This document shows positions 1 to 6,897 of a stretch of DNA of 54,981 bases, in pieces; within the stretch, counting starts at the first letter, position 1; the number at the start of each line of letters is the position of its first letter. The position numbers and the translations under genes were made by a program. The stretch is from contig CAILLM010000006.1 in assembly GCA_903835075.1 (NCBI GenBank), positions 1 to 54,981 on the forward strand, written 5' to 3'. Source of the stretch: Candidatus Staskawiczbacteria bacterium. Lineage in GTDB: Bacteria > Patescibacteria > Paceibacteria > Paceibacterales > Staskawiczbacteraceae. Below the pieces are notes generated by a model, which ran no database searches, was not told where the DNA came from, and was given only the letters and a program-made list of their open reading frames with translations.

Positions 1-272
1 GTAGAAGAATCAACTGCTTGACCGGTGATACTTACTGGTGAGCCGTCATCAGTCACTGCACCGGCATCTGAGTAGTCGGCGCCCACGATAATTGTCATTT
101 CTGCATCACCATTTAAGGTGATAATAGGAGCTGTTGTATCGAGCGTAATGACTGGAGGACGACCGGAACGTTCTGCCAATGCAGGCTTTGCACCAACATA
201 AAAACCGCTAATTATTAAAACAGAGACTGTTAAAAATACGAAACTATTTTTGAAAGATAGTACGATTTTCAT
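1..272 (-). CDS. Secreted protein with Ig-like (DUF5011/HYR-type) domain, partial
   Basis: The frame runs off the left edge, so only the N-terminal 90 residues are visible. They begin MKIVLSFKNS, followed by a hydrophobic stretch of about 20 residues and an AxA-type cleavage site (KPALA), which is a clear Sec signal peptide. The mature part carries ITLNGDAEMTIIVGADYSD and then GAVTDDGSPV, matching the pattern of the bacterial Ig-like DUF5011/HYR surface domain (G-x-YxDxGAxAxDxxDG). I infer an exported, probably multi-domain surface protein. The rest lies outside the window, so its actual function cannot be told. Confidence 0.75.
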   Translation of the reverse strand, partial: MKIVLSFKNSFVFLTVSVLIISGFYVGAKPALAERSGRPPVITLDTTAPIITLNGDAEMTIIVGADYSDAGAVTDDGSPVSITGQAVDSS

Positions 273-393
273 TTTTTATTTTTTACCGAGTTAATCAAAT
301 TTACTTTTAAGCAAAATGTGACAAAGTAAAAATTTAAACAAGGTATTTTTTATTGCAATTTTAATTCTAATAATATCTGCTTGGAATTTATTA

Positions 394-1041
394 TCATACA
401 ACAAGACCCCCCTTCTTGTCAAGTACCATGCTATTTTTTTCATATCCCCGTATAACTGCGACTAAGGTGCTTGAATTAAAAACTTGGGTTAATTCTAATT
501 GCAAAGCTTGGGCATATTGGATTTCTGCGGCGCGGATTTTAGCAGAGTTGGGGTATTTTGCAAAAATTGCCAATTCTACATCATCACGAACATAGTTTTT
601 ATTAGCATCAATGCCTGCAATAGTGGAATCATTTAATTTTTGGTTGGGCTGAGGTGGCAAATTTTTACCATTAACATCATTTATTGTTATTTTTTTACTT
701 GATATAAAATCAATTTTTTGCTGGGTTTTTTCTGCTTGCTCCTCACGCCAGCAACCATAAATATAGCACGTAAAAAACATAATAATAATGACCGTATAAA
801 CTATGCGGATAACGCACCATGCTGTATCAAATTTAGGAAACTTTTTTAAGAATTTTTCCTTGAAAAATAAGATAAAAATTGCAGGAAAAATCATAAACAA
901 TATAATAAAAAATCCAATGCCTAATTGGAATGAGTTTTCTGCAAAAAATAGTGCCACAATAAAATATGCAAGAAAAAGTAAAATAAAAATTCTACCCAAC
1001 CAAATCAGTGATTTAAAAATTTTGTTCATGTAGTGCTGCAT
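394..1041 (-). CDS. Membrane protein of unknown function
   Basis: I do not recognise this 215-residue protein. It has about three hydrophobic segments (near residues 10-32, 38-60 and 77-97) and then a soluble C-terminal half. That half contains GIDANKNYVRDDVE, which resembles the Asp/Asn-rich calcium-binding loop (DxNxNxxxDDxE) of thrombospondin-3/EF-hand-like modules in bacterial surface proteins. This would place the C-terminus as a possible Ca-binding exposed region. Translation could instead begin at the second Met (residue 5, MNKIFK). No Shine-Dalgarno sequence precedes either start. It stands alone between the partial secreted protein and the anchored nuclease, all on the minus strand. 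Confidence 0.6.
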   Translation of the reverse strand: MQHYMNKIFKSLIWLGRIFILLFLAYFIVALFFAENSFQLGIGFFIILFMIFPAIFILFFKEKFLKKFPKFDTAWCVIRIVYTVIIIMFFTCYIYGCWREEQAEKTQQKIDFISSKKITINDVNGKNLPPQPNQKLNDSTIAGIDANKNYVRDDVELAIFAKYPNSAKIRAAEIQYAQALQLELTQVFNSSTLVAVIRGYEKNSMVLDKKGGLVV

Positions 1042-1118
1042 TGTTTATTGTAACAATTATTTTATTTTACAATTTTTTGCCAAACAAAATCCATAGCCTC
1101 AAACTGTGGATAACTTTT

Positions 1119-1703
1119 TTACCATTTGCAACCAACGCTATTCTGCTGGGCTTGTTTTTCAGCTGATGCAATTTCTGTTTTATATTTTACGTCTGGCGGG
1201 TAAAAGCGTGCTACTGCCAAACCTTCTTGTACTAATTGAACATCCACATTTGTATTGTTTATAAAAATATACCGCAAACATCTGCCATATTGGTCTAAAT
1301 CGGTTTTGTCTTTTTCCAAAATAACTTGTTTACCTAAAACTAAATTTTCCAAGCGTTTTTTTGCTTGCTCATAACATGGGTAACCTTTTTCATCAGCATC
1401 CATGCCCAACAACCTAACGTGATAACCGCCTTCCACAACAACCGTGTCGCCATCAATTACTTTTGTGACAATTGTGTTGTTGCTAGCACCACAGGATATA
1501 GTACTTGTCGACGAATTTTTTATTATATCTGGGATAACCTTATTGCTTTCTGCCTCCCCGACTATTCCGTTATTCCGCGGAATATTGGAATAGTTATTCT
1601 GTAATCCCAAATAAACACCCACACTAATTATTAGTGCTCCCAAAATTATTGCCAAAAATATGCTTGCCCTGAGCGAAACCGAAGGGTTATTTTCTTTTAA
1701 CAT
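1119..1703 (-). CDS. Membrane-anchored staphylococcal-nuclease-like (SNase) protein
   Basis: This is a 194-residue protein with one N-terminal membrane segment (about residues 13-33) followed by an SNase (OB-fold thermonuclease) domain. The catalytic signature is intact: VIDGDTVVV (metal Asp near residue 83), HVRLLGMDADE (Arg near 97, then Asp and Glu) and YGRCLRYI (second Arg near 142). SNases cut DNA and RNA with calcium. An outward-facing anchored copy would suit scavenging of nucleic acid, and ComEC is encoded in the same window. The N-terminal residues NPSVSLRAS are encoded by a short palindromic repeat (1666-1686) that has become coding. Two further copies lie just upstream of the start. 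Confidence 0.88.
   Translation of the reverse strand: MLKENNPSVSLRASIFLAIILGALIISVGVYLGLQNNYSNIPRNNGIVGEAESNKVIPDIIKNSSTSTISCGASNNTIVTKVIDGDTVVVEGGYHVRLLGMDADEKGYPCYEQAKKRLENLVLGKQVILEKDKTDLDQYGRCLRYIFINNTNVDVQLVQEGLAVARFYPPDVKYKTEIASAEKQAQQNSVGCKW
1666..1686. repeat. Family A palindromic element inside SNase gene
   Basis: The element reads GCCCTGAGCGAAACCGAAGGG. It is a variant of the CCTTCGGCAGGCTCAGG element seen elsewhere in the window, here in reverse orientation and read in frame as PSVSLR. Confidence 0.55.
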
Positions 1704-1717
1704 TATGTTATTTTAAT

Positions 1718-1759
1718 CCTTCGGCAAGCTCAGGACAAGCCCTTCGACTAACTCAGGAC
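1718..1759. repeat. Two tandem family A elements upstream of SNase gene
   Basis: TCCTTCGGCAAGCTCAGGA is followed directly by GCCCTTCGACTAACTCAGGA. Both match the family A core CTTCGnnnnnCTCAGG. They are non-coding here and lie between the SNase start and the terminator of the next gene. Confidence 0.6.
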
Positions 1760-1765
1760 AATATA

Positions 1766-1794
1766 TAAAAAAAGAGTCGGGATATTTTCCCGAC
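1766..1794 (-). terminator. Intrinsic terminator of the 239-residue hypothetical gene
   Basis: On the minus strand GTCGGG and CCCGAC form a perfect 6-bp stem with a 7-nt loop, followed by TC and a run of seven T. It lies about 20 nt after the stop codon of the gene ending at 1814. Confidence 0.85.
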
Positions 1795-1813
1795 CTAACG
1801 ACAATTGAAAAAC

Positions 1814-2533
1814 TTATTGCCTTTGATAGATTGCCAATTGTTGTTCCCACACCTGCAAAAGTAGTCTTTGCATGGGCTCGCGAATGTATTGTTCTTGTTC
1901 TTCAAGAGCTGGCCTAAAAGGCGAACAACTGCTTTCAGCAAGAGCAATAACACCAGGATGCCGGCTTTCCATCTCGCCCAAGAGAACTCTCAGCCCCCTG
2001 ATGCCAGACAAACCAGTAAAGTTTTCCCATCCCAGTATGTACTGACCGCCTTTCGAAACTAACATGCGAGCATAATGTCTGGCGCGGGTATCACACTCAA
2101 CAACTGCTTTAAATATTCTAAAACGCGCAGATGCCTCCAAAGCAGATTGAGACCTCCCAACCACACTAGGCAGTAGCAGGACTCCCCTGTTTTCATAGCT
2201 CACTACCGCTTCTAAGGCAAGACCAAGCACAGGAGATGAAGGGTCACCATTCAAATAGTTAGGAGCTGGCTGAATTTGTCCGCATCTGTCAAAAAGATGT
2301 ACGATTTTCCCTGACCCGTCTTCGGGACTATAAAAATCGTCTTGCAACAAAGTTTCAAGCAAATCCTGAGTCAATGCGTAACTGGCAAACTGTTTGGAAA
2401 GCCAAGGCTCGTCAATCTCGTGAGCATCAAGCTCTAACTTCAAAAAACCAAACGCTTCCCTAATTATGCTCTCTTGGCTTACTAGCTGACTTTCGAGGGT
2501 GGCAACTGCCACTTCCAATTCTTCAGGTTTCAT
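1814..2533 (-). CDS. Hypothetical protein, GC-richer than neighbours
   Basis: I do not recognise this 239-residue soluble protein. It has no signal peptide or membrane segment. The N-terminus (residues 1-50) is acidic and looks helical. A Gly-rich segment GGQYILGWENFTGLSGIRG sits near residue 165, and the C-terminus is Gln/Glu-rich (QVWEQQLAIYQRQ). By eye, its codons end in G or C far more often than those of clpB or the nuclease next door. It is a single-gene unit with its own promoter (2575-2602) and terminator (1766-1794). These traits are shared with aroF and the carbonic-anhydrase-like gene, so I infer recent acquisition. Confidence 0.7.
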   Translation of the reverse strand: MKPEELEVAVATLESQLVSQESIIREAFGFLKLELDAHEIDEPWLSKQFASYALTQDLLETLLQDDFYSPEDGSGKIVHLFDRCGQIQPAPNYLNGDPSSPVLGLALEAVVSYENRGVLLLPSVVGRSQSALEASARFRIFKAVVECDTRARHYARMLVSKGGQYILGWENFTGLSGIRGLRVLLGEMESRHPGVIALAESSCSPFRPALEEQEQYIREPMQRLLLQVWEQQLAIYQRQ

Positions 2534-2574
2534 ATTTAGTATGTGGGTATTTTGGTATTCAAGGAACCGCCTTC

Positions 2575-2602
2575 ATACTAACAATTTTTAAAGATTTGTC
2601 AA
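2575..2602 (-). promoter_or_regulatory. Sigma70-type promoter of hypothetical gene
   Basis: On the minus strand, TTGACA, a 16-nt spacer and TAGTAT lie directly after the clpB terminator and about 40 nt upstream of the ATG at 2533. Confidence 0.65.
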
Positions 2603-2609
2603 CCCAAAC

Positions 2610-2639
2610 AAAAACCGCCCGCGACAATAATCGGGACGG
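2610..2639 (-). terminator. Terminator between clpB and the hypothetical gene
   Basis: CCGTCCC pairs with GGGCGG (one G-U pair) around an AT-rich loop. T-runs occur on both strands (five T in the minus direction, six in the plus), so it can act in either direction. In this layout it lies upstream of the clpB stop as well as ahead of the promoter at 2575-2602. Confidence 0.6.
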
Positions 2640-2651
2640 TTTTTTATTTTT

Positions 2652-5393
2652 CTATTTTTTAGATTTGGTTAATTGCCGATTATTTTGCATTTTTGACAAA
2701 ACCTTGGATGTTTCCCTCGGGCGTAGCCCTACGGGCGAGCCAAATACTATTTTTCCACCTTGCTGATCTATAAATACCCTACTGCCTTCTGCAATTTCGT
2801 TGGCAACTATTTTTACAGATAATGGATCTAAAATTAAGCGTTGTATAACTCTTTTCAATGGGCGCGCTCCCAAATTTGAGTCAAAACCTTCTTTAACTAA
2901 TAATTCTTTTGCTTTTTCTGAAATACTTATTTTTATTTCTTTTGTGGCCAAACGTTTTTCAACTTTAGACAACTCTAAATCAACAATTGTTTTGATTTCT
3001 TCTTTTTTGAGGTAATTGAATATAACAATTTCATCAATTCTGTTTAAAAATTCTGGCCTAAAAGAATCACGTAAGGTATCAAATATTTTTTCTCGCATAT
3101 TTTCTCTTTGCACAATTTCTTCTTTATTACTAAAACCAAGTGAAGACATTTTGTTGATGTAGTCGCTTCCCAAGTTTGAAGTCATTATAATAATTGTATT
3201 TTTGAATGACACCAATCTGCCCTTAGAGTCAGTCAATCTGCCGTCTTCAAAAATTTGTAACAAAATATTAAACACATCGGGGTGGGCTTTTTCAACTTCA
3301 TCTAATAACAAAACCGAGTATGGTCTTCTTCGAACTTTTTCAGTTAACTGGCCCGATTCTTCGTAACCAATGTACCCCGGAGGGCTTCCAATTATCTTAG
3401 AAATTGTGTGACGTTCCATATATTCAGACATATCAAGGCGAATCATTGCTTTTTCGTCATCAAATAAAAATTCTGCCAATGCTCTGGCTGTTTCGGTTTT
3501 TCCCACACCAGTTGGCCCTAAAAACAAGAATGAACCCAATGGTTTATTTTCCTCAGAAATTCCTGCCCTAGCTCTTCTAATAGCTCTTGAAATTGCTGAA
3601 ATTGCCTCTTGTTGGCCAATAACTCTGCGGTTTAGAGTATCTTCCATTGTTTCCAATTTTTTGGCTTCTTCAGTAATTAAGCGGGTAACTGGAATTCCCG
3701 TCCAACGTGAAACAACTCTGGCGACCTCTTCTTCGGTAACTTCTTCTTTTAAGAATCTGTGTTCTTTTTGAATTTTAATTAATTTTTGTTCTGTGGCAGC
3801 TAATTCTTTTAATAATTCTGGAATTTTTCCATATTTTATTTCCGCTACTTTTTCTAAATCAGCTTCACGCTGAGCAATTTCGGTTTGATAAGACAAATTA
3901 TCAACTTTTTCACGAATGTCTTTAATTTTGTTAATTAATTCTTTTTCAGCGCCCCATTTCAAACGTAAAGATTTTGATTTTTCATTTAAGTCAGCCAATT
4001 CACGAGAAATTACTTTAAGCCTTCTTTCACTTCCCTTTTCTTTTTTAAGAGCTTGTTTTTCAATTTCCAATTTCATTATTGCCTCATTAAATTTTTCCAA
4101 TTCTTGGGGGTCAGACTCAATCTCTAACCTTAAAGCACTGGCTGCTTCATCCATTAAGTCAACTGCTTTATCTGGTAAAAATCTATCAGCAATGTAACGC
4201 GAGGCCAAGTCCACAGCAGCTTTAATTGCCGAATCTTTAATTTTTACTCCATGGTGAACCTCATATTTTTCTTTAATTCCACGCAACATTGCAGTAGCAT
4301 CTTCAATGCTTGGTTCTTGGACAAAAATTGGCTGAAACCTTCTTTCTAGCGCTGGATCTTTTTCAATATATTTTTGATACTCTCGTAAAGTTGTCGCTCC
4401 AATTGCGCGCAATTCGCCACGCGCCAAAGCTGGCTTTAATAAGTTTGAAGCATCAATTGCTCCCTCAGCAGCTCCTGCCCCCACTAAAGTGTGGAGCTCA
4501 TCAATAAACAAAATATATTTTCCAGCACTTCGTGAGAGTTCTTTCAATAAAGCCTTTATTCTGGTTTCAAATTCTCCACGATATTTTGTACCAGCAACAA
4601 GTGACCCTAAATCTAAAGAAATAACTTCTTTATTTTTCAAAAAATCTGGCACATTTCCCCTGGCAATTCTTTGGGCAAAACCTTCAACAATAGCTGTTTT
4701 TCCAACACCTGCCTCTCCAATTAAAACAGGGTTATTTTTTGTTCTTCTAGAAATTATTTGCATTAATCTTCTAACTTCATTGTCTCTACCAACAATTGGA
4801 TCAATTTTTCCAGCAGCTGCCAGGTTTGTTAAATTTCTAGTATATTTTTCTATTACCTGATATTTTGATTCGGGGTCGGGGTCAGTAATTCTTTCAGTCC
4901 CCCTTATTTGTGACAAAACCTTCATTACTGCTTCATAATCAAGTTTTGAATTCTTTAATCCTGCACCATCAATTCCCGATGGACTGCCAACTAAAAAATT
5001 AATTTTTTCTAAAATGTCTTTAGCGCCGGACTTTGTGTCTATTAAAGCTAAAAACAAATGTTCTATGGAAATAAATTCATCATTCATTTTTATGGCTTCT
5101 TGCCTTGCCCTATCTAAAACTTTTGCCATATCTTGCGTAAGATAAAACTGCCCAAATGCTTGTTGGGCTGCGACTGGTGGAATTCTTAAAATTTGCGCAT
5201 CAACTTTTTTAAGTAATAAGTCGGCATCAACCCCAAGTTTTTGTAAAATTGTAACTACAATTGACCCTTCTTGTGTTAGCAAAACAGACAATAAATGCAA
5301 AGCATCAATTTGTGATTGCCCTTTTTCTTGCGCCAATTGCTGTGCCTGCATTAATGCGTCCTGTGCTTTGTTGGTAAAATTTGCTCCGTTCAT
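2652..5393 (-). CDS. clpB: ClpB protein disaggregase (HSP100)
   Basis: ClpB is a hexameric AAA+ chaperone that threads aggregated proteins through its pore together with DnaK. Visible in order are a Clp N-domain (start MNGANFTNKAQDAL), NBD1 with Walker A GEAGVGKT (about residues 226-233) and Walker B LFIDELH, a long charged coiled-coil middle domain, and NBD2 with Walker A GPTGVGKT (about 626-633), Walker B LLLDEVEKAHPDV and the sensor GARPLKR. I chose the ATG at 5393 over one 20 codons upstream because homologues begin at this point. The C-terminal extension contains GSPVGLRPRE, encoded by a palindromic element. A CIRCE-overlapped promoter lies about 170 nt upstream. Confidence 0.96.
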   Translation of the reverse strand: MNGANFTNKAQDALMQAQQLAQEKGQSQIDALHLLSVLLTQEGSIVVTILQKLGVDADLLLKKVDAQILRIPPVAAQQAFGQFYLTQDMAKVLDRARQEAIKMNDEFISIEHLFLALIDTKSGAKDILEKINFLVGSPSGIDGAGLKNSKLDYEAVMKVLSQIRGTERITDPDPESKYQVIEKYTRNLTNLAAAGKIDPIVGRDNEVRRLMQIISRRTKNNPVLIGEAGVGKTAIVEGFAQRIARGNVPDFLKNKEVISLDLGSLVAGTKYRGEFETRIKALLKELSRSAGKYILFIDELHTLVGAGAAEGAIDASNLLKPALARGELRAIGATTLREYQKYIEKDPALERRFQPIFVQEPSIEDATAMLRGIKEKYEVHHGVKIKDSAIKAAVDLASRYIADRFLPDKAVDLMDEAASALRLEIESDPQELEKFNEAIMKLEIEKQALKKEKGSERRLKVISRELADLNEKSKSLRLKWGAEKELINKIKDIREKVDNLSYQTEIAQREADLEKVAEIKYGKIPELLKELAATEQKLIKIQKEHRFLKEEVTEEEVARVVSRWTGIPVTRLITEEAKKLETMEDTLNRRVIGQQEAISAISRAIRRARAGISEENKPLGSFLFLGPTGVGKTETARALAEFLFDDEKAMIRLDMSEYMERHTISKIIGSPPGYIGYEESGQLTEKVRRRPYSVLLLDEVEKAHPDVFNILLQIFEDGRLTDSKGRLVSFKNTIIIMTSNLGSDYINKMSSLGFSNKEEIVQRENMREKIFDTLRDSFRPEFLNRIDEIVIFNYLKKEEIKTIVDLELSKVEKRLATKEIKISISEKAKELLVKEGFDSNLGARPLKRVIQRLILDPLSVKIVANEIAEGSRVFIDQQGGKIVFGSPVGLRPRETSKVLSKMQNNRQLTKSKK
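2716..2739. repeat. Palindromic element inside the clpB 3' end (family D)
   Basis: This is a 24-nt near-perfect palindrome, CTCGGGCGTAG then CC then CTACGGGCGAG, with two mismatched pairs. It is read in frame as SPVGLRPRE within the clpB tail and is unlike normal ClpB C-termini. Confidence 0.6.
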
Positions 5394-5459
5394 AGATTTA
5401 TAAATTAGTATTTTAAGATGTTTATTAAATAGTATATGATAATCTGCTCGCAACCATCA

Positions 5460-5501
5460 TTAAAAAAATGGATAAAAGGTTGTAAAATTTGCTCCGTTCA
5501 T
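5460..5501 (-). other. Duplicated clpB start forming a 13-codon leader ORF
   Basis: A 20-nt stretch GTAAAATTTGCTCCGTTCAT (plus strand) occurs exactly at 5374-5393, covering the clpB start, and again at 5482-5501, 108 nt upstream. The upstream copy gives an ATG with the same first seven residues (MNGANFT) and then TFYPFF and a stop. It lies in the clpB 5' leader, so it may be translated, or it may be only a duplication scar. Confidence 0.6.
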
Positions 5502-5561
5502 TTTTGATATTTTTATTTATATTATTATTACGTTCTAATTTATTATTTTAGCTCACTACTC

Positions 5562-5590
5562 ATGATAAAGCAATAGCACTCTCAAGTCAA
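5562..5590 (-). promoter_or_regulatory. clpB promoter
   Basis: On the minus strand, TTGACT, exactly 17 nt and TATCAT. The -35 hexamer lies inside the CIRCE element, so a bound repressor would block RNA polymerase directly. The predicted start gives a leader of about 160 nt. Confidence 0.75.
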
Positions 5591-5599
5591 GAGTGACAA
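5573..5599. promoter_or_regulatory. CIRCE operator (HrcA site) upstream of clpB
   Basis: The arms are ATAGCACTC and GAGTGACAA, separated by exactly 9 nt. The CIRCE consensus is TTAGCACTC-N9-GAGTGCTAA, so the arms match at 8/9 and 7/9 positions. It overlaps the clpB -35 box, as expected for HrcA heat-shock repression. hrcA itself is not in this window. Confidence 0.75.
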
Positions 5600-5608
5600 A
5601 TCTTATGT

Positions 5609-5638
5609 AAAAAAAGGCGGGTTCTGGTGAGAACCCGC
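5609..5638 (-). terminator. Intrinsic terminator of aroF
   Basis: A 9-bp perfect stem GCGGGTTCT/AGAACCCGC with a 4-nt loop is followed on the minus strand by CC/T-rich sequence and seven T. It lies about 12 nt past the aroF stop. Confidence 0.9.
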
Positions 5639-5650
5639 ATCATAAAAGGG

Positions 5651-6673
5651 CTACATACTTCTGCCAGCGGCGAGAGCAAGAACCCTCAGCTCACTGCAAA
5701 GACGTGCAAAGTCCGAAAACGTCAGCGAATGTGCACCGTCGCATAGGGCCTTTTTGGGATTCGGATGAATCTCAATAATCAACCCATCTGTGTCACCAGC
5801 AACCGCCATCTTAGCATAACTGGGGACATACTGAAACTTCCCTGCCGTGTGGCTTGGATCGGTGATAATTGGCAAATGGGTCAACTGACGCAGAACTGGA
5901 ATTACTCCCACATCAAAGGTGAAGCGCGTGGAATTATCAAATGTTCTAATGCCACGATGGCAAAGAATAACATTCGGTTGGTCTCCATTGCAACGCAGGA
6001 TATAGTCTGCCGCCATCAACCATTCGTCGATAGTGGCTGTAAGCCCACGCTTGAGAAGTACCGGCTTGTGCGCTTTCCCGACCGCGTCAAGCAGCCGATA
6101 ATTTTGCATGTTGCGAGCACCAATTTGCAGAATGTCGGCGTAGCCCGCGATAAGCTGGACGTCTTGTTCGCTCGTCACTTCGGTGACAATAAGTAGTCCG
6201 GTTTCATCACGTGCTTCTGCAAGGATTTTCAAACCTTCCTCGCCAAGGCCTTGGAAGGCAAAAGGAGAGGTTCTCGGCTTAAATGCTCCTCCGCGCAGAA
6301 ATTGCGCCCCGCACTTTTTAGCCAACCTTGCGCAAGCCAATGTTGTCTCTCTGTCTTCCACTGCACAAGGTCCTGCCATTGTCACGAGCTGATTACCACC
6401 GATTTCGATGTTTCCAACTTTCACAACGCTATTGTCCTTTTTAAAGTCACGCGAAGCCAATTTATAGGGCTTTTGCATTCTCACGACTTGTTCCACGTTG
6501 GGCAGAACTTCAAAGACTCCCGTATCCAATTCTCCTGTGTTTGCCCCTAAAACGGCGATGACTGTCCGTTCTGTGCCGATATTCATCTGGACTTCACATT
6601 CGAGGTCTTTAACTCGTGCGATAACTACTTCTATATCTACTGGCTTTGCGCCTTTTCTCATTTCGATTATCAT
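5651..6673 (-). CDS. aroF: 3-deoxy-7-phosphoheptulonate (DAHP) synthase
   Basis: This enzyme condenses phosphoenolpyruvate with erythrose-4-phosphate, the first committed step of aromatic amino-acid synthesis. The 340-residue protein has the N-terminal ferredoxin-like regulatory domain (about residues 1-70) of Thermotoga-type class I-beta enzymes, then the TIM barrel. Barrel motifs include MAGPCAVEDRE, RGGAFKPRTSPFAFQGLG, QIGARNMQN, KRGLTATIDEWL, LCHRGIRTF and ITDPSHTAGK. No other shikimate gene is in the window, and most Patescibacteria lack the pathway. The gene is GC-richer than its neighbours and is an isolated unit with promoter, leader peptide, attenuator-like terminator and its own 3' terminator. 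Confidence 0.95.
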   Translation of the reverse strand: MIIEMRKGAKPVDIEVVIARVKDLECEVQMNIGTERTVIAVLGANTGELDTGVFEVLPNVEQVVRMQKPYKLASRDFKKDNSVVKVGNIEIGGNQLVTMAGPCAVEDRETTLACARLAKKCGAQFLRGGAFKPRTSPFAFQGLGEEGLKILAEARDETGLLIVTEVTSEQDVQLIAGYADILQIGARNMQNYRLLDAVGKAHKPVLLKRGLTATIDEWLMAADYILRCNGDQPNVILCHRGIRTFDNSTRFTFDVGVIPVLRQLTHLPIITDPSHTAGKFQYVPSYAKMAVAGDTDGLIIEIHPNPKKALCDGAHSLTFSDFARLCSELRVLALAAGRSM

Positions 6674-6724
6674 GGCGGTGTCTTTCGGTTGGTTTGGTTT
6701 GGTTTAATGTTGGGAATGAACTCA

Positions 6725-6753
6725 CAAAAAAGCTCCACTTTTTGAGAGGAGCT
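6725..6753 (-). terminator. Attenuator-like terminator in the aroF leader
   Basis: On the minus strand AGCTCC and GGAGCT form a 6-bp stem (with two further inner pairs) followed by six T. It lies between the leader peptide stop (6781) and the aroF ATG (6673), so read-through is required to express aroF. The 5' arm (GAGCTCCTCTC) could alternatively pair with ACGAGGGG inside the leader ORF, giving a possible antiterminator. Confidence 0.75.
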
Positions 6754-6780
6754 CATTTGAATTTTTAATTTATTTCAGAA

Positions 6781-6858
6781 TTAAATACTCAAATCAACAC
6801 CCCTCGTAGGGAAGCTAAAGTAAAAAAAACAGATTTTGTTTGAGTTAACTTTATTCAT
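6781..6858 (-). CDS. Phe/Tyr-rich leader peptide of aroF
   Basis: This is a 25-codon ORF (ATG to TAA) that starts MNKVNSNKIC, continues FFYFSF and then PTRGVDLSI. Four Phe and one Tyr within six codons mirror the pheL and pheM attenuation leaders of enterobacteria. Immediately after these codons the RNA can form a TCCCT-ACG-AGGGG hairpin, and a terminator follows about 30 nt past the stop. I infer that a ribosome stalled by scarce Phe/Tyr-tRNA would free AGGGG to pair with the terminator arm and allow aroF transcription. The predicted transcription start is within a few nt of the ATG, so it may be translated without a leader. Confidence 0.7.
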   Translation of the reverse strand: MNKVNSNKICFFYFSFPTRGVDLSI

Positions 6859-6865
6859 TAAATAT

Positions 6866-6894
6866 AATCTAACAAATTTATTTTGATACGTCAA
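6866..6894 (-). promoter_or_regulatory. aroF promoter
   Basis: On the minus strand, TTGACG, 17 nt and TAGATT (or the overlapping TATATT further on). It directly abuts the stop codon of the htrA-like gene, so aroF has its own transcript. Confidence 0.6.
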
Positions 6895-6897
6895 GAC

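Noticed and set aside
4489..4860. Open frame on the plus strand opposite clpB
   Set aside because: It lies entirely within the clearly coding clpB gene on the other strand and its translation shows no known motif. It is a shadow of biased codon use, as are many similar frames opposite leuS, ftsZ, nrdD and the SGNH gene.
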